DNA from: Methylococcaceae bacterium | GTDB lineage: Bacteria > Pseudomonadota > Gammaproteobacteria > Methylococcales > Methylomonadaceae | Direction of reading: 5' to 3' | NCBI GenBank assembly: GCA_021647585.1 | Contig: JAKIUK010000059.1 | Span: 1-25,101 of the forward strand | DNA: 25,101 bases | Shown here: one piece after another, positions 13,446-22,949 of the stretch | Layout of the letters: each line of letters starts with the position of its first letter | How positions within the stretch are numbered: the stretch's first letter is position 1 | The notes under the pieces: model-generated | Database searches by the model: none | What the model was told of the DNA's origin: nothing | The model's input: only the letters and a program-made list of their open reading frames with translations | Position numbers and translations under genes: made by a program

Positions 13446-14699
13446 TTATTTTCTCAAATGCCCATTGCCATAGGCCACCCATTTGTAGGTTGTCAATTCA
13501 TCGGGCCCAACAGGGCCGCGGGCATGTAGTTTGTCTGTGCTGATACCAACTACCGATCCCAAACCATAATCACCACCACCTGATAATCTGGTTGAGGCAT
13601 TGATCAATACCGATGCAGAATCAACTTGTTGTTCAAATATTTGAGCCTTATTCAGGTCTTGGGTAACAATTCCATCGGTATGTCCTGATCCATATTTATT
13701 GATATGATCTATAGCTGCTTCAATACCACTTACAATCTTTACTGAAAGAATCGGTGCCAGGTATTCTGTGTGCCAGTCCTCTTCTGTCGCCAGAGATATA
13801 CCTTGTATTAGTTTTTGTGTTTCTACGCATCCCCGTAGTTCAATATTTTTTGCCTCAAATGCAGTCTGTAGCTGAGGTAGCATTTTCTCAGCACATTTTT
13901 TATCGACTAACAGTGTTTCCAATGCATTACATACCTGAACACTTTGGCATTTAGAGTTAATCGCCAGATCAACAGCTTGAACAAGGTCTGCGTCTTCAGC
14001 CAAATAGAGATGACAAATTCCATCATAATGTTTAATCACAGGAATTTTGGTGCCTCCCGCAATTCGCCTGATCAATTCTTTACCGCCACGCGGAATCAAT
14101 ACGTCCACATATTCATCCATTTTCAGCAATTCGCCAACAGCTTCATGACCTGGTGTACGGATGATCTGTATTGCATGTTGTGGAAGCCCTGCATCTACAG
14201 CACCTTTAATCATGGCATCAGTTAGTAGCGTATTAGTTTGTAGCGATTCCGATCCGCCTCGTAAGATCACTGCATTACCACTTTTTATACAGACACCTGC
14301 TGCATCCGTAGTGACATTGGGCCGCGATTCGTAAATAATGCCGATAACCCCCAGTGACACCGATTTTTTGTATACCTTTAAACCGGCTGGATTGGTATGG
14401 CCTTCCAGTATGCGATTTATCGGGTCAGGTCGCTGGGCCACTTTTCTTAACCTGTCGAGCATGTATTGAAATACTTTATCGTCTATGCTCAAACGTTTGA
14501 TCATCGCAGCTGACTGTCCATTCTCCTTTGCCTTAGTGACTTCCTGAGCATTTATTTCAAGAATTTGCTGTTTAACCGCAGCAAGCGATTCAGCCATTTT
14601 CGAAAGAGCAAGATTACGCTGTGACTCAGTGGTAGATGATAACTGACGAGCCGTAACACGACTTTGTTTGGCAATGACTTGAACGGTACTGGTACTCAT
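13446..14699 (-). CDS. proA: gamma-glutamyl phosphate reductase
   Basis: ProA reduces glutamyl-5-phosphate with NADPH to glutamate semialdehyde, the second step of proline synthesis. It has an aldehyde-dehydrogenase-like fold. With the ATG at 14699 the protein has 417 residues, the E. coli length; a GTG two codons earlier (14705) is possible. Motifs include LGVIGIIYESRPNVT, KSGNAVILRGG, LIPRGGKELI, the catalytic cysteine C257 in QVCNALETLL, INASTRLSGGGDYGLG and STDKLHARGPVG. The fingerprint is complete. No proB is adjacent, so proA stands alone here; the gene upstream belongs to the RND operon. Confidence 0.97.
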   Translation of the reverse strand: MSTSTVQVIAKQSRVTARQLSSTTESQRNLALSKMAESLAAVKQQILEINAQEVTKAKENGQSAAMIKRLSIDDKVFQYMLDRLRKVAQRPDPINRILEGHTNPAGLKVYKKSVSLGVIGIIYESRPNVTTDAAGVCIKSGNAVILRGGSESLQTNTLLTDAMIKGAVDAGLPQHAIQIIRTPGHEAVGELLKMDEYVDVLIPRGGKELIRRIAGGTKIPVIKHYDGICHLYLAEDADLVQAVDLAINSKCQSVQVCNALETLLVDKKCAEKMLPQLQTAFEAKNIELRGCVETQKLIQGISLATEEDWHTEYLAPILSVKIVSGIEAAIDHINKYGSGHTDGIVTQDLNKAQIFEQQVDSASVLINASTRLSGGGDYGLGSVVGISTDKLHARGPVGPDELTTYKWVAYGNGHLRK

Positions 14700-14752
14700 A
14701 TTCACACTGTGATCGATTTTTTGAAAGCATGAAGATTAGCAGTAAATCACCT

Positions 14753-14772
14753 GCCATACAAATCAGTATGGC
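14753..14772 (-). terminator. hairpin between the RND operon and proA
   Basis: GCCATAC pairs perfectly with GTATGGC over a 6-nt loop. It lies about 150 bp after the stop of the barrel gene and 53 bp before the proA start. It lacks a T run, so it may be a weak terminator of the upstream operon or a structure in the proA leader. Confidence 0.35.
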
Positions 14773-14926
14773 TGAAACTTTATTAAGAGAGGAGGGGATA
14801 CATAAATCGTATACATATATTTAGTCATGTTGAATAGATAAAATTCGATTAATTGAAAAGTCCATTGAGCAATTCAAAAACTCATATTCAGTTTCTCTCA
14901 AAACCTTGTGGTAAAATCTCAACCAC

Positions 14927-16249
14927 TCAAAATATCCATTCGGTACCCACGAGTACTCTGTCATTGTGATTAAACTGACCGAATAATCCATTGCTGTCAC
15001 CGTAAAACAAATCAGCGCCTAACCAAACTTTTACATCATCGTTCAATTGATAGTTGATCTTTGGACGAATCATACCGTCGCCATCATTAACATTACCCAA
15101 GACCAGTAGCTGTATTTCTAAAGTATCGTTGAGAAATTGGCGACCCAGCATCATACTGAGTGTGGTATCGTGTTTGTCGCGTGTGAGGTTATTACTCGGT
15201 TTTATAATCCAGCTCTGGAATAGTTGAGTACTGACGACTATGTCATAGGGAGCGGACCAGTCGAGACCGATCACATAAAACAATTCGGGACTGGCGATTA
15301 CACCATTATTAATCAAGGGTGAGCGAGTCAAAAAATGTCTATTGCTAAACCAGGCGATTTCTCCACGTATCACCCAATCATCAAATGCGTTGCTGAATGT
15401 TGTTCCGAATACGTGAGTGCGTTTGTACTGTGGTGTGACTGTTACCGTCGGACCATTAACTGTCTGTGCAAATTGTTGAAACAATACTGGCAGATTATCA
15501 TACTGGTATAAGTAATTTAAAGTGAGATCCCATCCTTCCCAAAAACTCGTTAGTCGTAGTCCCACATCAGAATCCTGAATAAATCGGTTTGGACGTTCTA
15601 GTTTTCGCAAATCCAGATTGACACCGGCAGGAGGTTGAGATGGAACTAGACGGAGCGATGTAAATCCGTAGGTACTGTCTTGTTCAGGTAAGGCATGATA
15701 AGTTTGATCTGGCAACCAGATGAACTCCAGGTCTACGGGACCAATGGTATGCTCAAGTTTTAAGGTCCATTGCGGGATACGCGAGTCATCAAAATCAGCT
15801 AAAATAAATTCTCTGAATGTCTGTGGGTTAACTACATCCAATACTTTTAATCCATCAGCCTTTCCCCATACAGTTTGTTGTTTACCCAAGGTAAAATAAG
15901 TCTGCTTCCACTCTGCTTCCAGATAGAATTCGCGTAACTCTAGTTCTAACTCATGACTTGCCAACAGTGGTTTGTTGACGGGATTGTAGGCTTGCCGATT
16001 CAAACTGCCAGGAGCAATGTTACTGATAAGATCTGAATGTGCTCGTGCAATTGATGTTAAGCGAATACCATTGTCAAAATTAAACACCAACTCGGGTTGT
16101 AATATTAGATTTAAGCTTTGGCTGCTACCATCTCGCGTATTAATTCCCCATTGCGCTTTTACTTTGGTGCTATGCTCCAATTCTATTGCTAGGCAGACGT
16201 TGGTGATCAAATAAAACAGAACTAGAGCACAAAATAATTTCTTGTTCAT
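14927..16249 (-). CDS. outer-membrane beta-barrel protein (RND-operon associated)
   Basis: The 440-residue product has a signal peptide (MNKKLFCALVLFYLITNVCLA) followed by many alternating amphipathic strands, and it ends in VLVGTEWIF, with the terminal phenylalanine typical of barrels recognised by the Bam complex. Segments such as FYLEAEWKQTYFTLGKQQTVWGKADGLKVLDVVNP resemble porin-like barrels of the DUF1302 type; split here as FYLEAEWKQ and GKQQTVWGKADGL. It follows the LolA-like gene by 21 bp and is the last gene of the trio, so it likely provides the outer-membrane port of the system. The family call is moderate; the barrel call is firm. Confidence 0.8.
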   Translation of the reverse strand: MNKKLFCALVLFYLITNVCLAIELEHSTKVKAQWGINTRDGSSQSLNLILQPELVFNFDNGIRLTSIARAHSDLISNIAPGSLNRQAYNPVNKPLLASHELELELREFYLEAEWKQTYFTLGKQQTVWGKADGLKVLDVVNPQTFREFILADFDDSRIPQWTLKLEHTIGPVDLEFIWLPDQTYHALPEQDSTYGFTSLRLVPSQPPAGVNLDLRKLERPNRFIQDSDVGLRLTSFWEGWDLTLNYLYQYDNLPVLFQQFAQTVNGPTVTVTPQYKRTHVFGTTFSNAFDDWVIRGEIAWFSNRHFLTRSPLINNGVIASPELFYVIGLDWSAPYDIVVSTQLFQSWIIKPSNNLTRDKHDTTLSMMLGRQFLNDTLEIQLLVLGNVNDGDGMIRPKINYQLNDDVKVWLGADLFYGDSNGLFGQFNHNDRVLVGTEWIF

Positions 16250-16270
16250 GGCTATATTTGTTCTGTTGAA

Positions 16271-17065
16271 CTATAACCCGCGTTTTAGGGTGTTTTTGGT
16301 AAATAAATTATCATTTATTTCCTTATCGTATTGAACATCAGAAAACATAAATTTTGTTTGGTGCCCTGTTTTATGATTAACAACATCCAAAATATGCTGC
16401 GTCCAAATCCCCTGAACTTGTCGAATGTCAGATGAATGAATAGTTTTGAGCGGGTTTCCATTTAAATCCCACATTTTAGATTGACGCACCATCCAGATTT
16501 GATCATCAACACATTGTTGTACCCTACTGTAACCAAGTTCAGCAGCTATTTCATCAGTGACAGGTATGCTTTCTATAAGTAAACAGTGGAAACCATCAAT
16601 TTCATCTTCACCTATTGTTTGGCGATTATAATCCTCTATAGAAACACGTGTCTCCAGTTTGATATCTTCATAAGTAAAATCTGTCCCTAGAAAATAGTCT
16701 CCCCGGTCGGATGCTGATATGCGTCTTACTTTACGCAGTGCAGGCAGATACAACCACTGATCATCATCTTTATTTGCTGCCTGATAATCATAGGTTAAAA
16801 AAGCGGTATCTTTAATACTTTTGGGCTCTAGATAAAATATGGCTGTACGTTTTTCATCATCATAATATTTACGGAATGCATGGGTTTTCCTTATCCTTTG
16901 TTTTCCTCTTTTATCAGTCAATTCCATAGTCAGAAAGCGAGAAACAGCAATCCCCTCATCTCTGGAATTTATATGTCTGGCTATTTCTTCAGCATTCATC
17001 AATTCTGCTGAAAACAAAGGAGTACTAAAAACTGATAACAGTATTATGTAAATAAACATATTCAT
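16271..17065 (-). CDS. LolA-like outer-membrane lipoprotein-sorting family protein
   Basis: The 264-residue protein has a signal peptide (MNMFIYIILLSVFSTPLFS) and so is periplasmic. The pattern DDQWLYLPALRKVRRI, then SDRGDYFLGTDFTYEDIK, is that of the LolA-like family found beside RND/MMPL exporters (Pfam LolA_like, PF17131). LolA-type folds are half-barrels with a hydrophobic cavity that carries lipid chains. Here the protein probably ferries a hydrophobic cargo from the RND exporter toward the outer membrane. Two in-frame ATGs (17065 and 17059) are possible; the first follows AGAGAA. It lies between the RND gene and the barrel gene. Confidence 0.87.
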   Translation of the reverse strand: MNMFIYIILLSVFSTPLFSAELMNAEEIARHINSRDEGIAVSRFLTMELTDKRGKQRIRKTHAFRKYYDDEKRTAIFYLEPKSIKDTAFLTYDYQAANKDDDQWLYLPALRKVRRISASDRGDYFLGTDFTYEDIKLETRVSIEDYNRQTIGEDEIDGFHCLLIESIPVTDEIAAELGYSRVQQCVDDQIWMVRQSKMWDLNGNPLKTIHSSDIRQVQGIWTQHILDVVNHKTGHQTKFMFSDVQYDKEINDNLFTKNTLKRGL

Positions 17066-17122
17066 GGTAATTCTCTATTTTTGAATTGAGTTATAAGGAG
17101 CGTAGATTTAATTACTTATGTT

Positions 17123-17150
17123 GTTTATAGCGGACTAAAGTCCGCTCTAC
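17123..17150. repeat. AGCGGACTAAAGTCCGCT palindromic repeat, copy 3
   Basis: A perfect 8-bp-arm palindrome (17129-17146, AGCGGACT-AA-AGTCCGCT) lying in the 148-bp gap between the RND gene and the LolA-like gene. It is the inverted form of the units at 8965 and 12271. As a transcript hairpin it could reduce read-through or set 3' ends between the two genes. Confidence 0.8.
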
Positions 17151-17213
17151 CAAAGATCTATTCATCTAATCATAATTGACATAGTGTTATGTTATGTACA
17201 AAGTCATTTTTAA

Positions 17214-19568
17214 TTAATGTCTATTAAAACCTATAAAACGGGGTTTAAATATTTTTAATAGTGCGGGTAATAATGTCATGCTGGCTATAAAACTGGTAGC
17301 AATTGCGACTGCAACCATGAGTCCGAATTCTTGTAGCACTATAACTTTACTGGTTGCCAACACGCCAAACCCTAGTGACAATGCTATAAAATTAAATAAC
17401 AAAGCCCTGCCTGTGGAAGGGTAAAGATCCAGCATGGCTTGATCAATATTTTCATGATTATCGCGTATTAAAGTTTGTAGACGTTCTAACGTATGAATGG
17501 AAAAATCAACCCCTAAACCGATAGCGATTGCTGCAAACATGGAAGTGCTGATGGATAACCATATTCCGAAATAGCCCATCACAGCATAAATCATCAATAT
17601 AGTAACCAATACCGGTAATAGAGATATAGTTCCTGCAACCATTGAACGAAAACTGATGCTGGCCATTAACCATACTAATAACAGTGCGATGGCAATACTG
17701 CCAACATGACTTTCTTCCAATCGTTTAATCCAATGATAATCTATATTGACTCGACCACTTAATTTTGCAGTTATTTCAGGTTGATTAAATTGTTCATCTA
17801 TATATTTTTGCGTTTTTTCAATAACCACCTTTAGCTTAGAATAACGACCATCATTCAAGCGAATGCGGACATTTGCTAATCGGTAGTCATAATCGACCTC
17901 TTCCTGAAAATCAGTAGGGTCACCACTTATTGAATAAAGCAAAAAATATTGCGCGGCCAAATTTGCATTTTCAGGTAAGCGGTAAGCATCATCTCGACCT
18001 TCATTTAATGCACGATTCATTTGTTTTAGGTAATCAACAAGTGAGGTGCTGCCTTCGACATGGGGTAAGGATTCAACATATTTTTGCAAGTTTTCTATCA
18101 ACTTGAGATTCTCAGGGATAAATAAGTCTTCATCATTTGTTGTTTCAATCATGATATCCAGATAATGAGTCCCATCGAATAATTGATTCAAAATACTATC
18201 TGCAATAAAAAGCGGTTCTTGTCGATCAAAAGTTCGAATCAAGGTTTCGTCCAGCTGAATTTTTGAGGCGCCAATCCCACCTGCAATAATAATAGAGAGA
18301 GACAATAACAAAATTGATTTTGGAAAACGTATCACGTTTGCCCCCAGACGAGTTAACACCTTTCCAAACAAATCAACCTCGGTGTGTGTTGAATTGTTGC
18401 GCTGCTTGTGTGCGCTACTTGGCTTAAGTTTAAGCAGACTTAAGAAAGCAGGAACTACGATTAAAGAATATATCCAGGCAATACCAACACCCACCATGGC
18501 AAATAAACCAAAGTACTTCATTGGTGGCATTACCGAGGCAAGACTAAGCCCAAGAAATCCAGCCATTGTAGTCAGTGAAGTTAAGGTAATAGGGCGCCAC
18601 ATGCGCTCCATGGTTCTAACAGTAATATTGCGTGGGTGATCATTAGGATTGAGTGCTACATCTTCATAATAATCACTGAGGATATGTATTGTATCTGCAA
18701 CTGAAATGCCAATTAATACCACAGGCAAAGCATTCGTTATGACGAAAAATCTCACGTCAAATGCTGCCATCAGGCCTAAGGCACCTGCAGCGGTAGCGAT
18801 AACGACCAGATTTGGTAGTATCATGCCGCGCAGGGTACGAAATGCCAATAAACAAATGAGTGATATAACAACTGCTGCTATAGGGTTTAACCGAAATGCA
18901 TCTGCATCAATATAGGCTCCCATATATCCAGATACAGCACCTTCACCAGCAATATGAATTTCTTCGCCGTCAATGACCGGAGCCGTTTCAATAAGCTCTA
19001 ACAAGTTTTGGTACAATTGTTGTGCTTTTGTTTGATCCATTAGCTCGGCAGTAATCAAAGTTCCTTTACCGTTACGTGAGACTAGGCTGCCAACATATAA
19101 CGGGAAATCCATTACAGCATCATGTATTTGATCAGCCTGTTGTTGATTAATGGGGAGTTGCTCAATAAAAGGTTGTACTAACATTCCGTCATCTGTGCCG
19201 ATAATATTATTTTCGGTTGCAAGACTGGTCATTCTGTCAGGATCAACATTATTCATTTTTGCAATTTTTTTAGTTAACCAATCAACCAAGGCAAGCGTAT
19301 GCGGATTAAACACACCGTTTTTACCTTTATTTATCACCGCAATTACCATTGGATCTTCCAGGCCAAACAGCTCCTTGGTTTTATCCCTAAATTTTAAGGC
19401 TGGGTGGTCTTCAGGAATAAAAGCATCGGTCCGTGTATCTTTTTGTAAATCAGGGATAAAAGATGCAAAGCCTATAATTACCATCAGACCGATAGAAATC
19501 ACAAGACGTGGTTTTGCAGTAACAGCTTGAAAAAATAAGCTGGCAAAAGTTTTAGATTTATTTAACAT
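17214..19568 (-). CDS. RND superfamily (MMPL/Patched-type) transporter
   Basis: The 784-residue inner-membrane protein has the twofold RND layout. TM1 (about 20-38) is followed by a large periplasmic loop (about 40-225), then five membrane segments to about 380; the second half repeats this with TM7 (about 415-432), a loop to about 620, and five more. Conserved membrane acidic sites sit in GISVADTIHILSDYYED (D292) and GLGVDFSIHTLERLQ (D688), as in proton-driven members. The start has DxRTDAFIPEDHPAL, typical of the group often called predicted exporters. It probably moves a lipid or hydrophobic compound. It is followed, after 148 bp with a palindrome, by the LolA-like and barrel genes. Confidence 0.92.
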   Translation of the reverse strand: MLNKSKTFASLFFQAVTAKPRLVISIGLMVIIGFASFIPDLQKDTRTDAFIPEDHPALKFRDKTKELFGLEDPMVIAVINKGKNGVFNPHTLALVDWLTKKIAKMNNVDPDRMTSLATENNIIGTDDGMLVQPFIEQLPINQQQADQIHDAVMDFPLYVGSLVSRNGKGTLITAELMDQTKAQQLYQNLLELIETAPVIDGEEIHIAGEGAVSGYMGAYIDADAFRLNPIAAVVISLICLLAFRTLRGMILPNLVVIATAAGALGLMAAFDVRFFVITNALPVVLIGISVADTIHILSDYYEDVALNPNDHPRNITVRTMERMWRPITLTSLTTMAGFLGLSLASVMPPMKYFGLFAMVGVGIAWIYSLIVVPAFLSLLKLKPSSAHKQRNNSTHTEVDLFGKVLTRLGANVIRFPKSILLLSLSIIIAGGIGASKIQLDETLIRTFDRQEPLFIADSILNQLFDGTHYLDIMIETTNDEDLFIPENLKLIENLQKYVESLPHVEGSTSLVDYLKQMNRALNEGRDDAYRLPENANLAAQYFLLYSISGDPTDFQEEVDYDYRLANVRIRLNDGRYSKLKVVIEKTQKYIDEQFNQPEITAKLSGRVNIDYHWIKRLEESHVGSIAIALLLVWLMASISFRSMVAGTISLLPVLVTILMIYAVMGYFGIWLSISTSMFAAIAIGLGVDFSIHTLERLQTLIRDNHENIDQAMLDLYPSTGRALLFNFIALSLGFGVLATSKVIVLQEFGLMVAVAIATSFIASMTLLPALLKIFKPRFIGFNRH

Positions 19569-19791
19569 GCTTGAGATTCTTATTTGTGAATGTTAAAAAA
19601 ACCAAGTAACAATTCGGCTAAACATATTTCCTTTAGTCAAATTTATTATCGTTATTTGGTATTAGTAAATGTTTCTGTCCTGGTCATCTTTTACAATAGT
19701 TTCAAGTGAAATAGTACCCACTGACAATGCTGAAAATAATAATAAATATTTATTTAACATGACTTGTATATTAGCTTTAAAAGAAAAGAAT

Positions 19792-20460
19792 TCATGACAT
19801 TTGATTAATCTTTTCTATTTTTTTATATTGATTTTTACGTGGTACGTAAATATCACCTTCAAATAAACCATCGAAATCTGCAAAATTTCCAGTGGGATGG
19901 GCAAATAAAATCGTTCCATCACCTTTGAGAGTTAACTGGCCTGTTGCGTTTTTTAACTCACCTAATCCATCGGTTATGTTCAATTTCCAATCACCTGTAA
20001 ATTTGCAACCATCCAATAATTGTCCAGTCACATGGTCCAAGCAACTGCTTGCTTCAAAACATGCTGTACCATCATTTTTACTGAGAATCACTGCGCCTTT
20101 CAAACCATCAATTCTAAGTACGCCATTGAATATTTCCAATTCAAAAAGCACACCCGGTTCACCGTTAGGCATAGCACAAAAATTAAAGGATGTTGGATCT
20201 GTGGGATCTGATAATGATGGTTTGACTTCACTCACAGAACGACCGTATAAACGCCCGTGATTACTGTCACCGAATCCTGTTGTTAAATTTGCAGTAAATC
20301 CATCGCCATTAGAATCAAGCGTTGTAGAGACTTGTGACGCTGTTACTTTTCCATTTTTAAGTTTAAATGCTCGTAACTCATCTTGGTTGTTATCTGCATA
20401 TACCTCTGATGTTGAAATGGCTATAGCTAGTAAAAAAATAATAGGGTTAAAATTGTTCAT
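19792..20460 (-). CDS. secreted protein of unknown function
   Basis: The 222-residue product starts with a signal peptide (MNNFNPIIFLLAIAISTSEVYA) and continues as a beta-rich, glycine- and aspartate-rich domain. TLDSNGDGFTANL looks like a calcium-binding loop, and four mature cysteines occur (in NFCAMP, TACFEASSC and DGCKFTG). The last half (GELKNATGQLTLKGDGTI, FADFDGLFEGDIYV) has the repeated short strands of a small barrel. AGAGGT lies about 8 nt upstream. I recognise no family. It is the nearest neighbour of the tandem secreted paralogues and may be part of the same secreted set. Confidence 0.75.
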   Translation of the reverse strand: MNNFNPIIFLLAIAISTSEVYADNNQDELRAFKLKNGKVTASQVSTTLDSNGDGFTANLTTGFGDSNHGRLYGRSVSEVKPSLSDPTDPTSFNFCAMPNGEPGVLFELEIFNGVLRIDGLKGAVILSKNDGTACFEASSCLDHVTGQLLDGCKFTGDWKLNITDGLGELKNATGQLTLKGDGTILFAHPTGNFADFDGLFEGDIYVPRKNQYKKIEKINQMS

Positions 20461-20840
20461 CTTATAAACCTCTTAGTTGTCATTAAACTCAACTGTTATG
20501 TTGCCTTGTTTATCCTATAGAATTAGCTATTAGCAGTGATAAACCTTAATAAAGTAAAAAATAATCACATTTCGATAATCTCTGCTTTTGACTGCAATAT
20601 CTAGTTGTTTTTCTATTTTTTCACCGTAATTTACACGGGGTTAATATACTCAAAAATGTTAGGCCTAATATACAGATACTAATTGAGCAAAAGGAAAGTA
20701 GGTATTAATGTTTTTCCACCATAGGATCATTGAAAATGTATACTTTCTGCAGTAATCTCGATAAATATCTCAACTACTACATATAAGGATAATTGTTCTT
20801 TTAATACCTAAAATAGAAAAAATAATGTTGATTAATTTTG
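20461..20840. other. 380-bp A+T-rich intergenic region
   Basis: No gene or RNA is seen. The only structures noticed are the short palindrome TTAGGCCTAA near 20660 and the ribosome site of the secreted gene at 20460. A promoter for that gene must lie in it, but no boxes stand out. Confidence 0.6.
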
Positions 20841-21761
20841 TTATTGTATCTCCACATTTATAGGGAACCCCACTGCAGGGCTAGTAACAATACCAGGAGG
20901 TTTGGTACTGGGGAACACCTCATTGTCTATAGAGGTAAAAAAATCAATTTGATCAAATAGTGATGGAAGCACTCCATTTGGAGCACCATCCATGTGGTAT
21001 CCTAAATCAATGAACATTAATATAGATCCATCAAGTGTCGGATCCTTGGGACAAAAATTTAAATGCCTTGTAATGCGTGAACGTCCTTTTTCATCAGCAA
21101 TTACTATCGCTGGAGACCCTCCTAAAGCAAGAGCTGCAAATATTGGCTGTGTTTCTCCAGGCGGAATTGTTTTCCAGGTTCCAATTAAAGAATAAACACC
21201 ATTTGGCATGAGGTTACTGAATTTTGCTTTTATTTGTGCTGATCCATCTTCATAACAGTTAATATTCATACGACCTTTAGCATTAAACCAATCTTTTATT
21301 TTAATGGGGTTTATGGCAATTCGAACAGGAGGAAAAGGGTTTCCAACAGTTTCACCCATCATCGGTAACACAGTTCGTACACCTGTAGGGCTGGCTTTAA
21401 TTTGAACTTGGTGAAGAGGAACATTCTTTAGTCTAGTATCTGCATCTGTATATCCCGCCAATTGATTTAACAATTGATCTGTATGAGTGGCCAAAACAGT
21501 TTCTCTGTTTTTACAAATTTCAGAGTTTAAAGGAAGAGCATCAATTGCAAACTCGTCATTGTTATAAGCTCCCAAAGTTGTAAAACTTAAGTTTGGAGGA
21601 AATGGAGGTGGCATAATCCACGCTGCTTTACCACATATGTCGTTAGGACCAGTTACTGGGATACCCTTGATTTCCCAACTACGCTTAGATGCTAACGACA
21701 GATCGATACCAAAAAAAACAGTCAGTACAATAATCAATAAAATTTGCTTGTTCATATTCAT
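20841..21761 (-). CDS. secreted protein, paralogue C of the tandem family
   Basis: The start at 21761 is chosen because it begins the signal peptide (MNMNKQILLIIVLTVFFGI) and AGAGGT lies 7 nt upstream; the open frame runs 32 codons further, into the next gene. The 306-residue protein shares with its two neighbours TGPN, LG-YN, LPLNSE, NVPLHQV, then GRMNINCYEDGSAQIKAKF, LMPNGVY, GG-P, ADEKGRSRITR-LNFCP, and GYHMDGAPNGVLP. Cysteines of CGKAAW and SEIC match paralogue B. Function is unknown; the fold is likely a beta-sandwich exported to the periplasm or medium. The three genes lie head to tail. Confidence 0.82.
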   Translation of the reverse strand: MNMNKQILLIIVLTVFFGIDLSLASKRSWEIKGIPVTGPNDICGKAAWIMPPPFPPNLSFTTLGAYNNDEFAIDALPLNSEICKNRETVLATHTDQLLNQLAGYTDADTRLKNVPLHQVQIKASPTGVRTVLPMMGETVGNPFPPVRIAINPIKIKDWFNAKGRMNINCYEDGSAQIKAKFSNLMPNGVYSLIGTWKTIPPGETQPIFAALALGGSPAIVIADEKGRSRITRHLNFCPKDPTLDGSILMFIDLGYHMDGAPNGVLPSLFDQIDFFTSIDNEVFPSTKPPGIVTSPAVGFPINVEIQ

Positions 21762-21807
21762 AATACCTCTTATTATTTTAAGGTTTTCATTCTTTATCTT
21801 TTTATGT

Positions 21808-22767
21808 TTATAAAAAAGATACATTAATTGGAAATTGAACATGTGGAATGGTGACAATCCCTGGAGGAGTCACACTTTCAAAAATATTTCCTTTAGCATC
21901 TATAAACGTTTCGGGAGTATTTACTATTTGTGGAAAAACACCTGTAGGAGCAGCGTCCAGATGTAGGCCTACATTCACGAACATAATCAATGACCCATCA
22001 GGAGCATCATCCATAGGGCAATAACTCAGTGATCTTGAAATTCGTGCGTTTCCATCTTCATCCGGTGCAATGAGACTAGGTACGCCCCCAAAAGCGATAG
22101 GAATAAATGTTAATGAATCTGAACCTGGCAGTGCCGTTAACCAAGTAGCATACATGCCATAAATTCCATTAGGAACCAATCCCCAAAATTTTCCATTTAT
22201 CTTTGCTGTACCGTTTTTATTACATTTTATTTTTAATTCACCTCCTCCTTCAAGCCACATTCCTGTTGTGATAGGAAAATTGGGTTCGTTAAGCGTTGGA
22301 GGAAAAGGATTTCCCATTGATTCACTTTGTTTAGGTAAGGTTGCTTTTGTACCGTCTGGAAACGCTTTTTGCGGAACTTGTCGTAGAGGAAGATTGGTTA
22401 ATCTTGAATCAGGCTCTAAAAAACCTCCCAATTCATTCAAGATAGGGTTGGAATACGTTGCTAAAAGAGTATCTGGTTTAGCGCATAATTCACTATTCAA
22501 GGGGATAGAATTTGTTGCTTTTGGATCAGAATTATAAGCACCTATAATCGTAAAATGCATATCTGGTGAATCAAAAGGAGGTGGCAAAATCCATTGTCTT
22601 TCTCCACAGCGATCATTTGGTCCGGTAACTGCGGTTCCTGAAATTTTCCAGGAGCGCGATTTTTGATCGTCTCTATCCTCATCACTGGCATATGCGTAGC
22701 TAGTTAACATCATGATGATTAATGCCGTCACGCTCAATGATGTTAATACGGGTTTGAAAATATTCAT
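21808..22767 (-). CDS. secreted protein, paralogue B of the tandem family
   Basis: The 319-residue product has a signal peptide (MNIFKPVLTSLSVTALIIMM, then TSYAYA) followed by a charged stretch SDEDRDDQKSR. It is closest to paralogue C: SWKISGTAVTGPNDRCG, ILPPPF, GAYNSD, LPLRQVPQKA, GNPFPP, KIKCNKNGTAKINGKF, LVPNGIYG, GGVPSLIAPDEDGNARISR, YCP, and HLDAAPTGVFPQ. It has the extra cysteine pair (CGERQW and SELC) shared only with C. AGGA lies 12 nt before the ATG. Role unknown. It follows paralogue A after a 182-bp gap with an inverted repeat. Confidence 0.82.
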   Translation of the reverse strand: MNIFKPVLTSLSVTALIIMMLTSYAYASDEDRDDQKSRSWKISGTAVTGPNDRCGERQWILPPPFDSPDMHFTIIGAYNSDPKATNSIPLNSELCAKPDTLLATYSNPILNELGGFLEPDSRLTNLPLRQVPQKAFPDGTKATLPKQSESMGNPFPPTLNEPNFPITTGMWLEGGGELKIKCNKNGTAKINGKFWGLVPNGIYGMYATWLTALPGSDSLTFIPIAFGGVPSLIAPDEDGNARISRSLSYCPMDDAPDGSLIMFVNVGLHLDAAPTGVFPQIVNTPETFIDAKGNIFESVTPPGIVTIPHVQFPINVSFL

Positions 22768-22824
22768 AATTTTTATTATCCTAAGTAATCATTTCATGAA
22801 TTTATTAAACGAAACTAATGTTAT

Positions 22825-22890
22825 GCCATTAATGCCTGGGACTTTAACTACGTTAACAATCCTGAAATTATCTTCTGAAGCATTAATGGC
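22825..22890. repeat. 11-bp inverted repeat between paralogues A and B
   Basis: GCCATTAATGC (22825-22835) is exactly mirrored by GCATTAATGGC (22880-22890), 44 bp apart, in the gap between the two genes. It could be a large hairpin, a pair of protein-binding sites, or a decayed insertion. Confidence 0.5.
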
Positions 22891-22949
22891 TTATGTACAT
22901 TATTGGTTTAATTTATTGAACATGATATGAAATAGTTAACTTGACATTG

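Noticed and set aside
21762..21857. N-terminal extension of paralogue C (MSPFHMFNF...)
   Set aside because: It would overlap the end of paralogue B and precede a clear signal peptide; the start at 21761 has a ribosome site.
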